A stretch of DNA of 64,000 nt from assembly GCA_965222485.1 (NCBI GenBank), contig CBDCUC010000030.1, positions 186,001 through 250,000 of the forward strand. Direction: 5' to 3'. The notes beneath the pieces were generated by a model, which saw only the letters and a program-made list of their open reading frames with translations, was not told the DNA's origin and did no database searches. Within the stretch, counting starts at the first letter, position 1; the number at the start of each line of letters is the position of its first letter. This document shows positions 53,529-61,252 of this stretch, in pieces. The translations under genes were made by a program, and so were the position numbers. Origin of the DNA: CBDCUC01 sp965222485. GTDB taxonomy: Bacteria; Pseudomonadota; Alphaproteobacteria; Rhizobiales; Hyphomicrobiaceae.

Positions 53529-54383
53529 CTAGCCAGGGTAGGCAAGTGTATCGGTGTGCCCGACGATAAGTGAGCGGGGCTGTAATCCTGACCACGTGTC
53601 TAGTGACTTGCCGTCAATCTCGCCAGATTCCCGCGCGACGCTGATATACCCCTCGGTAAGCTCCGCCAGGAGCGCTTTGTCTCGGGCGGGTTCGAGGCAC
53701 CAAGGGCTGTCATCCTCCACGACCGTGTAGCCTGCGAGGCGGAATTGGTCGGCGAGTATTTTCGCGGCTTGCGGTCCGGCTGCAGGCCCAAAACCTTTGT
53801 CGGTCGTTTGATGCCTGTGAAAGGCTTGGCGCACTGCGTTATCGAGAAAGTGACGCGGCTGCCAGGTTTGTATTCCATTGTATGTCAATGCTGTGTGAAA
53901 GACGGCGCGTCGCGCGGTGACCTCGCTTGCCAGGTGGCGGATGAAGTCTGCCGATACGAGGTCAAAGAAGGCCGATGCCGTGACCAGGTCTGGCGCCGTA
54001 CCGTCAGTCTCTAGGCTGGCCACTAGGTCTTGCGCGAGGTTGGCGGTTTTGAAGCGGACCGTTATTTGGCGGTTGTCCTTTCGGAGTTGCAGTGTTTCGT
54101 CCAGCGCAGTTTCTGCTTCGTCGGCCCAGTCCTGCAGAACTTCTGCCGACCGTTTTAGAAGTTCTGTGTCATTGTCGATCAGCGTCCATGTCTGCCGGCT
54201 TGGCAGTAAGGTGGCGGTTGCGCGCAGGTTCGAACCAGTGCCGCAGCCCAGATCTACAACCGAGATATGTTCGCGGGTTGCAAATTGCGCGCCCAGGCCA
54301 TCGTCGATCTGACTGGCGCGCGCGCGGTGATCGGCCGGTTCGCGCAACTCCAGCCAAGTGCTTTTGAACGCGCTGTCTGTCAT
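53529..54383 (-). CDS. Class I SAM-dependent methyltransferase
   Basis: A 284-residue protein with the SAM-binding motif VVDLGCGTGSNLRA, then WTLIDNDTELL as motif II. The conserved mid-part is LVTASAFFDLVSADFIRHLASEV. Family membership is clear, the methyl acceptor is not. Its ATG overlaps the stop of the GT4 gene (ATGA), so the two are translationally coupled, and it is the last gene of the four-gene minus-strand operon. Confidence 0.88.
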   Translation of the reverse strand: MTDSAFKSTWLELREPADHRARASQIDDGLGAQFATREHISVVDLGCGTGSNLRATATLLPSRQTWTLIDNDTELLKRSAEVLQDWADEAETALDETLQLRKDNRQITVRFKTANLAQDLVASLETDGTAPDLVTASAFFDLVSADFIRHLASEVTARRAVFHTALTYNGIQTWQPRHFLDNAVRQAFHRHQTTDKGFGPAAGPQAAKILADQFRLAGYTVVEDDSPWCLEPARDKALLAELTEGYISVARESGEIDGKSLDTWSGLQPRSLIVGHTDTLAYPG

Positions 54384-55426
54384 GCGTGTATGTCCATCAC
54401 GGCTGCCGCAACGCGCCGCGCCGTTTCGTTCCAGGTCGGCAGTTGACGGCCCGCTTCCCAGGAGGCATCCGCAAGGCGCGTTCGCAATTTGCGGTCGCCT
54501 AAGGCTGTGACAAGTGCATCGCGCAGTGCTTCCGCGTCTCCTGGCGGAACTTTGAGGGAGGCTGTGTCAGGAACCGTGACGGCGGCCGCGCCTCCGGTTG
54601 TGCAAATGATGGGAAGTCCCCTGGCCATGGCTTCGGCAAGGACCATTCCGTAGCCTTCAAATAGTGAGGGCATGATGAAGATGTCGGTGCTCGCATATAA
54701 ACGCTCCAACGTGGCCGGGACGACGACACCAGCCAAGGTGATGCGTTCAGACAACCCGGTATTGGCAATTGCCTCTTCAAGAGCGGCGACAGCTTCGCGG
54801 TCACGGTCGAGCGGCCCAGCAATGGTCAGGCGCCAGTCGTGATCCTTGAGTTCGGCCAGTGCTGCGACCAAGACCCGGTAGCCTTTTCGTGGTGCAACCG
54901 CACCAACGCTTAAAAGCTGCATGGGTGTGCCGGTGCCGGTCGCGCGCAGAGCCGGATCGGTTCCGGGCTCAGTGATCGTTATGCGTTTTTCTTCGACTGC
55001 GTAGTCGGTAACCAGCGTTGCTTTGGTCGTGGGACTTGTGACGATGATGTGGTCGGCAACCGCGAGTGCACCTTTTTCACTTTTTGCCAATGCGGCGCGA
55101 CGTTCTTCGCTCAATCCGCTTTCCAGCGCAAGCGGATGGTGGACGACTGCGATTACGCGCCTAGCGAGACGCTTAATCATGGAGGCCGGAAACGTACCAA
55201 AGCTTAAGCCGTCGATGAGAAGGACTGCGTCTTCTGGCGTAGCTGCAAGTCGTCGTTCGGCTTCCTGCAAATCCTCTTCGCTGGGATCGGGAAATGCACC
55301 AGGAAGTTCGAGATGGCGAAGTTCGACACCCAGGGCAGGCAAGAGATCCAGAACCCGGCGGCTGTAGCCATAGCCACCCGTGGCGGTGTTGAGATCACCT
55401 GGAATTGCAAAAACAGCATCAACCAC
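54380..55426 (-). CDS. Glycosyltransferase family 4 in the pteridine-like operon
   Basis: A 348-residue GT-B enzyme. The N-terminus is VFAIPGDLNTATGGYGYSRRVL; the donor site is LLSVGAVAPRKGYRVLVAAL, TIAGPLDRD and MPSLFEGYGMVLAEAMARGLPIICT, with the E-x7-E pair. The start is GTG 55426, with AGGGAC 7 bases upstream, overlapping the stop of the preceding gene by 8 bases. In context it probably glycosylates the product of the neighbouring pterin-synthase-like protein; that is inference. Confidence 0.87.
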   Translation of the reverse strand: MVDAVFAIPGDLNTATGGYGYSRRVLDLLPALGVELRHLELPGAFPDPSEEDLQEAERRLAATPEDAVLLIDGLSFGTFPASMIKRLARRVIAVVHHPLALESGLSEERRAALAKSEKGALAVADHIIVTSPTTKATLVTDYAVEEKRITITEPGTDPALRATGTGTPMQLLSVGAVAPRKGYRVLVAALAELKDHDWRLTIAGPLDRDREAVAALEEAIANTGLSERITLAGVVVPATLERLYASTDIFIMPSLFEGYGMVLAEAMARGLPIICTTGGAAAVTVPDTASLKVPPGDAEALRDALVTALGDRKLRTRLADASWEAGRQLPTWNETARRVAAAVMDIHA

Positions 55427-55823
55427 GCAATGGTCCCTCAAAGCTCGCGCGCGCAAGATCAGTCTCGTGTAACGTGACGCGAATTTTTGCCAAGCCTACG
55501 GCATCTGGACCCAGCTCGCCGTTGGCTGCTGCTTCGACAATGCGATCGAAGATATGGCGGGCCAAGAACTCTGTCGTCGTCAACTTGTTCTGGAATTGCT
55601 GCAGCTCATCAAGGTTTTTGTATTTCAATGGTTGTAGGATGCGTGCGAGGAGATCGAGTGCCGCTCCTATATCAACCACGACGTTTTTGTCGGTAAGCTC
55701 CGTGCGGAAAAACGCGACATCAACAACGAACGTTGCGCCGTGCATGTTGCTCGCCGGCCCGAAGAACGGGTCGGGCAGCGAGTGAGCAATCATCATGCGA
55801 TCGCGGACTTCAACGGAGTACAT
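55419..55823 (-). CDS. 6-pyruvoyl-tetrahydropterin synthase homologue with altered active site
   Basis: A 134-residue T-fold protein of the PTPS/QueD family. Two zinc-ligand histidines remain (His14 in MIAHSLP, His28 in NMHGATF), but the third is Ala30 (HGA instead of HGH). Ala24 is at the catalytic cysteine position, and the catalytic Asp-His pair is replaced by LKYKNLDE. LHET near residue 116 keeps the substrate-binding glutamate. TTTEFLARHIFD matches PTxEnLA. It therefore cannot work as ordinary QueD; a different reaction or a binding role is likely. ATG 55823 with AGGAG upstream. Confidence 0.87.
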   Translation of the reverse strand: MYSVEVRDRMMIAHSLPDPFFGPASNMHGATFVVDVAFFRTELTDKNVVVDIGAALDLLARILQPLKYKNLDELQQFQNKLTTTEFLARHIFDRIVEAAANGELGPDAVGLAKIRVTLHETDLARASFEGPLRG

Positions 55824-55880
55824 ATATGGCTGGCTCCTGGCAGGCTCCCGTCGAACGGGATAGACATTAACAATTCGTGC

Positions 55881-56885
55881 TTATGCCGATGAAGGATAAG
55901 CGATGAGCGGTGGAAGTCCGCGCGCGTCCGGCGCGAGGATGGCAGGAAGTTGTGCCGGTGTGTCGGCAAACGAGATTTGATCGTTAACCAGGACGTCGAG
56001 CTCCGGATTTTGCAGAAGTTGGAGGGCCTTGGCCAGGCGCCGCCCGCGCGACCACCTCGGTCTGTGGGACGGTGCCACATGGCCAACCTGCGATGATATG
56101 AGCCGAAGGCGGTTTGAATGGAACGTTCCGCCGAGGGGGAGTGTGGCCTCTTCGCGGCCATACCAGGAGAGTTCGACGATTGCCGCTTCAAATCCCGCAC
56201 AGTTTATTGCGGTTGCCAGTCCGGCGGATGTTGCCGAAGTATGAAAGATAATGTCCGCATCCGTGGGCGTGTCTCCGGGTGGCTTCATTTGGAGCCCCAG
56301 TTGTTCTGCAACGGGCTGTTTTTCTGGATCGACATCGATCAGGGTCACGTCTGTACCAGGGATTTTTTGCGCAATAAATGCGGTCAGCAAACCCACGATG
56401 CCGGCGCCGATGACGACAATTCTGTCGCCTGGCGATGTGCCTGCATCCCAGTGGGCATTGAGTGCGGTTTCCATGTTTGCGGCAAGCGTTGCCCGCTGCG
56501 GCGGTAGCTCGGCGGGGAACGGTGCCAGCATTGTGACCGGAGCGGAGAACACGTCTTGGTGAGGGTGTAAGCAAAATACATGGCGATCGCGTAGACAGTC
56601 GGGACCGTCGATTACGATTCCGGTCGCGCTATAGCCGTATTTGACGGGGAAAGGGAATTCTCCCTGTTGCAGTGGTGCGCGCATGCGTTCGTATTCGGAA
56701 GCTGCAATTTGATTGTTGAGGACGAGGCGCTCTGTGCCGCGGCTGATGGCACTGTAAAGCGTACGCACGGTGGCATGGTTAGGGAGCGTCGCGACCTGCT
56801 CTGTACGGAGTTCGACGGCGCCTGGGCCTGTGTACCACAGGGCGTGGGCGATGTGCCTTTTGCCGATGGAACGTTGCTCGGCCAT
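55881..56885 (-). CDS. Medium-chain dehydrogenase without zinc cysteines
   Basis: A 334-residue MDR-superfamily oxidoreductase. YSAISRGTERLVL stands where zinc alcohol dehydrogenases have the catalytic Cys; EFPFPVKYGYSATGIV follows, and the nucleotide fold has VIGAGIVGLLTAFIA and LIDVDPEKQ. The SAISRGTE pattern is shared with BchC-like dehydrogenases. First gene of the operon with the PTPS-like, GT4 and methyltransferase genes; a redox step on the same small molecule is likely. ATG 56885. Confidence 0.85.
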   Translation of the reverse strand: MAEQRSIGKRHIAHALWYTGPGAVELRTEQVATLPNHATVRTLYSAISRGTERLVLNNQIAASEYERMRAPLQQGEFPFPVKYGYSATGIVIDGPDCLRDRHVFCLHPHQDVFSAPVTMLAPFPAELPPQRATLAANMETALNAHWDAGTSPGDRIVVIGAGIVGLLTAFIAQKIPGTDVTLIDVDPEKQPVAEQLGLQMKPPGDTPTDADIIFHTSATSAGLATAINCAGFEAAIVELSWYGREEATLPLGGTFHSNRLRLISSQVGHVAPSHRPRWSRGRRLAKALQLLQNPELDVLVNDQISFADTPAQLPAILAPDARGLPPLIAYPSSA

Positions 56886-56943
56886 GGGTCAAACCTCGGA
56901 AAACGGAACGAATTGATTGAGCGATAGTCGGGGCAGAATTTGC

Positions 56944-58800
56944 ATGAGTGATGGCATGAAGTCCGCGGGTACATCAGATCTAGGACAGTTCCCGCCGGTG
57001 CTCAACTCACCGGCAGGTCTGCAAAGCTTGACTGTCCTTCGTCGCCGGCGCGTTGTTGTCCTTGCTCTCAACCTTGCGACCTATACAGCGCTTCTTGTGC
57101 TTGCTGCGCAAGTACTAGGCGCGGGAGGGTGGAGCATTGTCGACGTTATCGGCTTTTGTTGTTTTGCCCTCGGTAGCCCGTGGGCCGTACTGGGTTTCTG
57201 GAATGCGGTCATCGGCCTCTTTCTGCTGCATGGTCATCGCGCGCCGCTCGCGGCAGTTGCGCCTTATTTGACTGCCGCCTCGCAGTCCGGTCCAATAAAT
57301 ATACGAACCGCCATTTTGATGACACTGCGCAACGAAGAGCCGGAGCGAGCGCTTCTGCGCCTTCGGACTGTGAAGGCAAGTGTGGATGCAACCGGTCACG
57401 GGAAGAATTTCTCCTATTTCGTCTTAAGCGACAGCGATGATGAAGATATTTTCAGCCGTGAGGCTGCGCTTGTGGATCAGTGGTGCGTGAGTGAGGGAGA
57501 GGATGCGCGTATCATCTACCGGCGGCGAGCACAAAACACCGGTTTCAAGGCTGGAAATCTCCGCGATTTCTGCGCGCGTTGGGGTGATGAATACGAGCTC
57601 ATGTTGCCGTTGGATGCCGACAGTGTGATGTCGGGTGAGGCGATCGTAGGCATGGTCCGCACCATGGAGGCGCATCCTAAACTTGGCATTTTGCAAAGCC
57701 TTGTTGTCGGTATGCCCTCAAGGAGCGCGTTTGCACGCATATTTCAATTCGGTATGCGTTTTGGCATGCGCTCCTACACGATGGGTCAGGCTTGGTGGAC
57801 GGCTGATTGCGGTCCGTTCTGGGGGCATAACGGGCTTGTGCGCATCAAACCATTTGCTAAAGCTTGCGAGCTGCCAATCCTTCCAGGTACGGGCCCTCTC
57901 AGTGGTCATGTGATGTCGCATGATCAGGTCGAGGCGGCCCTCATGCGGCGTGCAGGCTACGAGGTGCGCGTTGTTCCAGTGGAAGATGGATCGTGGGAAG
58001 AGAACCCGCCGACGATCATTGACTTTGCCGTGCGTGATGAGCGCTGGTGTCAAGGCAACCTGCAGTATTTGAAGCTCCTGGATTTGCCCGGTTTGGAACC
58101 GATGAGCCGGTTTCAGCTGGTCTGGGCCATTTTGATGTTTGTCGGTATTCCGGCATGGACAGTGATGATCGCGCTTGCGCCAATTGCTGCCTGGGAGGCG
58201 CGGACGGTTGCCGACTTTCCTGCAGGCCTTGCAGCGTTCCTTTATGTCGGCTTTCTCATCATGTATCTCAGCCCGAAAATCGCTGGTGTTATCGATGCCG
58301 CGTTGACGAAAGGCGGTGCTCAGAGTTTTGGCGGGTGGTTTCGGTTTTTATCCTCTGTTGTGATTGAGCTTGTGTTTTCGTTTCTGCAAGGGGCGGTGTC
58401 GACGATGCGGACGACGCTTTTTATCGGTGGTCTAATTTTGGGGTCCGGGTCGCATTGGAGCGGCCAGTCTCGCGAGGCTAGTGGATTGCCCTGGTCTGTT
58501 GCGTGGCGTCACTTGTGGCCGCAAACATTGTTCGGCGTGGTTGTGTGCGTTGCGCTCGCGCTCATTTCACCGGAAGTTTTTTATTGGAGCCTGCCGCTGA
58601 CGGCGGGTTACATTCTTGCTGTGCCGTTTGCCGTCATTACAGCGTTGCCTGCTGCGGGTTCGGCGTTGCAGCGGTCCGGCCTGTGCGGTGTTCCGGAGGA
58701 TTTTCAGATGCCGCCGGAAGTGGCGGCAGTGTTGTCACCGTCTGCGTTGGGTGAAATTAGTACCGCCCAGCTTCGAAGTGTTCGCGCCGAAGGGTTGTGA
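56944..58800 (+). CDS. opgH: OpgH/MdoH glucan glucosyltransferase
   Basis: About 618 residues. It makes the beta-1,2-glucan backbone of osmoregulated periplasmic glucans from UDP-glucose. Two or three N-terminal helices flank a GT2 domain with MTLRNEEPERALLRL, YFVLSDSDDEDI, MLPLDADSVMSG (D-x-D) and the product-binding RDERWCQGNLQY (Q-x-x-R-W type); six C-terminal helices follow. It is shorter at the N-terminus than E. coli OpgH. opgG is not adjacent. ATG 56944 or 56956. The FkbM-type gene follows after 3 bases. Confidence 0.93.
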   Translation: MSDGMKSAGTSDLGQFPPVLNSPAGLQSLTVLRRRRVVVLALNLATYTALLVLAAQVLGAGGWSIVDVIGFCCFALGSPWAVLGFWNAVIGLFLLHGHRAPLAAVAPYLTAASQSGPINIRTAILMTLRNEEPERALLRLRTVKASVDATGHGKNFSYFVLSDSDDEDIFSREAALVDQWCVSEGEDARIIYRRRAQNTGFKAGNLRDFCARWGDEYELMLPLDADSVMSGEAIVGMVRTMEAHPKLGILQSLVVGMPSRSAFARIFQFGMRFGMRSYTMGQAWWTADCGPFWGHNGLVRIKPFAKACELPILPGTGPLSGHVMSHDQVEAALMRRAGYEVRVVPVEDGSWEENPPTIIDFAVRDERWCQGNLQYLKLLDLPGLEPMSRFQLVWAILMFVGIPAWTVMIALAPIAAWEARTVADFPAGLAAFLYVGFLIMYLSPKIAGVIDAALTKGGAQSFGGWFRFLSSVVIELVFSFLQGAVSTMRTTLFIGGLILGSGSHWSGQSREASGLPWSVAWRHLWPQTLFGVVVCVALALISPEVFYWSLPLTAGYILAVPFAVITALPAAGSALQRSGLCGVPEDFQMPPEVAAVLSPSALGEISTAQLRSVRAEGL

Positions 58801-58803
58801 GCA

Positions 58804-59547
58804 ATGGTTTCGCCGGCGTTACAAGGCGTTTTCAGGTCCCTTCGCCTTTACCACGGCGATGGCGCGCGAAACACAAGGATGGATGCGTTATACGCGCGCT
58901 TTCTGAAACCAGGTGATCTGGCATTCGATATCGGTGCGCACGTTGGCGATCGCGTCTCATCGTTTCGCCGGCTTGGTGCGCGCGTGGTCGCCGTGGAACC
59001 ACAGCCACGGTTAGCGCGCGTGTTGCGTCTTATTCACGGGCGAGATGATGGCGTTGATATCGTGGAGTGTGGTGTTGGTGCTAGGGCGGGTGTTGCGCGG
59101 CTGCTCATGAATTCAGTGAATCCGACCGTGTCGAGTTTTTCACCCGCATTTATCGAGAAGGCCCAGGGAGCGCCGGGCTGGGAGTGCCAAGTCTGGGATG
59201 ACGATATCGAAGTCAAGGTGACAACGCTTGATAGACTAATTGATACCTACGGCCGACCGGAGTTCGTAAAGGTCGATGTAGAGGGTGCTGAACTGGATGT
59301 ACTGCAGGGCGTTAGCTGTGCGCTGGGAGCCTTGTCGTTTGAGTTCACGACGATCCAGCGTGACGTTGCCGTTGCTTGCGTGGAGCGACTGCAGGAGCTT
59401 GGACATTACCGTTTCAATGTAGCGTTGGGCGAGAGCCAGAGGTTTGAATTCGAAGAGCCTCAGGGGCCAGGGCGCGTCCGCTCTTTTCTGGAGGCATTGC
59501 CGCACAGTGCTAACTCTGGCGACGTCTATGCGCGGCTGCAGATATGA
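58804..59547 (+). CDS. FkbM-family methyltransferase
   Basis: A 247-residue SAM-dependent methyltransferase: LAFDIGAHVGDRVSSFRRLGARVVAVEPQP is the SAM-binding fold and VTTLDRLIDTYGRPEFVKVDVEGAELDVLQG the FkbM signature. The family O-methylates sugars and polyketides. Starting 3 bases after opgH, it may methylate the glucan; that would be an unusual decoration. ATG 58804. Confidence 0.88.
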   Translation: MVSPALQGVFRSLRLYHGDGARNTRMDALYARFLKPGDLAFDIGAHVGDRVSSFRRLGARVVAVEPQPRLARVLRLIHGRDDGVDIVECGVGARAGVARLLMNSVNPTVSSFSPAFIEKAQGAPGWECQVWDDDIEVKVTTLDRLIDTYGRPEFVKVDVEGAELDVLQGVSCALGALSFEFTTIQRDVAVACVERLQELGHYRFNVALGESQRFEFEEPQGPGRVRSFLEALPHSANSGDVYARLQI

Positions 59548-59569
59548 CGCCGTTGAGAGTGGGCGGCTG

Positions 59570-60502
59570 TTACCACCTGAGATGAGCCATCGCTGCAGTG
59601 GCCGGGATTTTGTTTGCTGCGAAAAGTTCCGACAGTGCTAGCGCGTCAATGTGTGAACCCTGCATGACTTGCGGCTGGTGAATGCCGGATGCGATGAACA
59701 GTGCGTCCAGGCCCTGGTTGTGCGCACCCTTCAGATCGGTGCGGATGGCGTCGCCGATGACAAGGATGCGTTTGTCGTCGACGGGTTTGCCGCGGATAGA
59801 CCGGGCCTTTTGCTTCGCGGCAGCGTATGCCGAAGCGTGTGGCTTGCCGGCCCAAAATACCGAGCCCCCCATGTCCTGATAGATGTCGGCAATGGCGCCA
59901 GCACATAAATAATGGGTGCCGCCGACATCGACGACCAGATCGGGATTGGCGCACACGAATGGAAGCTTGCGATCTAATGCTGCCTGCAGGCGGCTGCGAT
60001 AGCTCTCCGCTGTTTCATTAAGGTCGTCATTCAGGCCCGTGCAGACGATCGCCTCTGCCGCGTGCATCGGTACGTGCCCGTTTTCAAGCCGGTCAAAGAA
60101 TGCGGCGTCGCGGTCGCGTGGGCCAATGCCGTAGAGGCGCTGGTAGCCTTTGTCTGAGATGTGAGCCAGGGCGATGTCGCCGGAGGAGACGATTGCGTCC
60201 CAGGCATCTCGTGAAAGCGCACGCTCGTCCAGCATTTCGGCAACACGTTCAAATGGGACGGGAGCGTTTGAGACGAGTATGACGGTGCCGCCGTTTGCGC
60301 GAAATCGTTGCAGGGCCTCGTCCGCATCCATGTGAGCACGGTGGCCGTCGTGCACGACGCCCCAGACATCGCAATAAAGAACGTCGTAGCTTGCAAGCAG
60401 ATCTCCTGCCCGTTCCAGAATCTGCGGCGGTCTGGTGTTTACGGCGGTGGCGGCCGCAGCGCTGGCGGGTTCTGGCTGTCGCGGCTGTGAGATGTCGTTC
60501 AT
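59570..60502 (-). CDS. TIGR01459 HAD-superfamily hydrolase
   Basis: A 310-residue HAD IIA phosphatase-like protein with YDVLYCDVWGVVHDGHRAH (nucleophile Asp in DVWG), VILVSNAPVPF, FWAGKPHASAYAAAK and ILVIGDAIRTDLKGAHNQGLDALF. The family is typical of alphaproteobacteria; the natural substrate is unknown, perhaps a nucleotide or sugar phosphate. ATG 60502. Convergent with the FkbM gene. Confidence 0.92.
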   Translation of the reverse strand: MNDISQPRQPEPASAAAATAVNTRPPQILERAGDLLASYDVLYCDVWGVVHDGHRAHMDADEALQRFRANGGTVILVSNAPVPFERVAEMLDERALSRDAWDAIVSSGDIALAHISDKGYQRLYGIGPRDRDAAFFDRLENGHVPMHAAEAIVCTGLNDDLNETAESYRSRLQAALDRKLPFVCANPDLVVDVGGTHYLCAGAIADIYQDMGGSVFWAGKPHASAYAAAKQKARSIRGKPVDDKRILVIGDAIRTDLKGAHNQGLDALFIASGIHQPQVMQGSHIDALALSELFAANKIPATAAMAHLRW

Positions 60503-60842
60503 TGTCCTGGATCAGGCTACCTGGATGTTTGTGCGGTCTATCCTGTGTCACGAAAACCTGCAAACGGTGAAGGTCGGCTGGCCGAAATGTCATGTTGACG
60601 GCCGGTAGTTTCAATCCACTGTGATGGGGCGGGTTATGCGGTGCTGCCTTGGGCGGCGATATGGAATTTCGATCCGCTTGGCGGGTGTGCAAGAGCATGG
60701 ATGAGTGCAATCAGACTGATTTGAAAAATATTTTTGACTAATCCGGCCTCGCGAAATGATTTTCTTTCTTTGCATGCAAATCTGCTATCCAAAAGGAACA
60801 ATTTTCCTTATATAAAGGCAATCGAATCTGGGAGTCGCGCTC
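60503..60842. other. AT-rich control region upstream of the ferredoxin/sulfite operon
   Basis: About 340 bases with no gene. From about 60715 on, the region is markedly AT-rich compared with its surroundings and holds the inverted repeats noted at 60769-60809; the promoter of the ferredoxin gene most likely lies here. Confidence 0.5.
60769..60809. promoter_or_regulatory. Two inverted repeats, candidate operators
   Basis: TTTGCATGCAAA (60769-60780) is a perfect 12-base palindrome. AAGGAA-N5-TTCCTT (60793-60809) is a second perfect inverted repeat. They lie 34-74 bases before the ferredoxin ATG, next to a TATATAA stretch. Confidence 0.5.
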
Positions 60843-61244
60843 ATGGGGCACGAAAATGGTGAATCGGCCGCAGACGGCGTAGAGGCTGCGGGCGAAGAGT
60901 TCATGACGCTCAACGTCCGTTTGTGCGACGGCCGCCACTTTGCGTGTGAGGCGGCGAGCGGTTTTCACCTTGTGGAATTAATCAGGGCGTACGGCGTCCC
61001 GATTAAGGCGGAATGCGGTGGCGCTGGGGCCTGCGCGACGTGTCACATAAAGGTGGCGGACGCTTGGGCGGAAAAACTGCCATCGCCGGGTGACGAGGAG
61101 CAGGACAAGCTCGATGAAATTCTTGGCGCGGATGACCATTCCAGGCTCGCTTGCCAAATCGTCATGAAGGACGAGCTGGACGGGCTTGAAATTGAGTTGC
61201 AGGACGACAGCCTGCTTGATGATGCGCTGAAGGCGACGGGTTGA
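60843..61244 (+). CDS. [2Fe-2S] ferredoxin, adrenodoxin type
   Basis: A 133-residue ferredoxin with cluster ligands Cys58, Cys64, Cys67 (ECGGAGACATCHIKV) and Cys104 (RLACQI). An acidic 20-residue N-terminal extension precedes the usual start (MTLNVRLCDG). GGGAG supports ATG 60843; ATG 60903 is an alternative. Directly ahead of cysG-DUF2849-cysI, it is a good candidate electron donor for the siroheme reductase. Confidence 0.9.
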   Translation: MGHENGESAADGVEAAGEEFMTLNVRLCDGRHFACEAASGFHLVELIRAYGVPIKAECGGAGACATCHIKVADAWAEKLPSPGDEEQDKLDEILGADDHSRLACQIVMKDELDGLEIELQDDSLLDDALKATG

Positions 61245-61252
61245 TTGGAACG

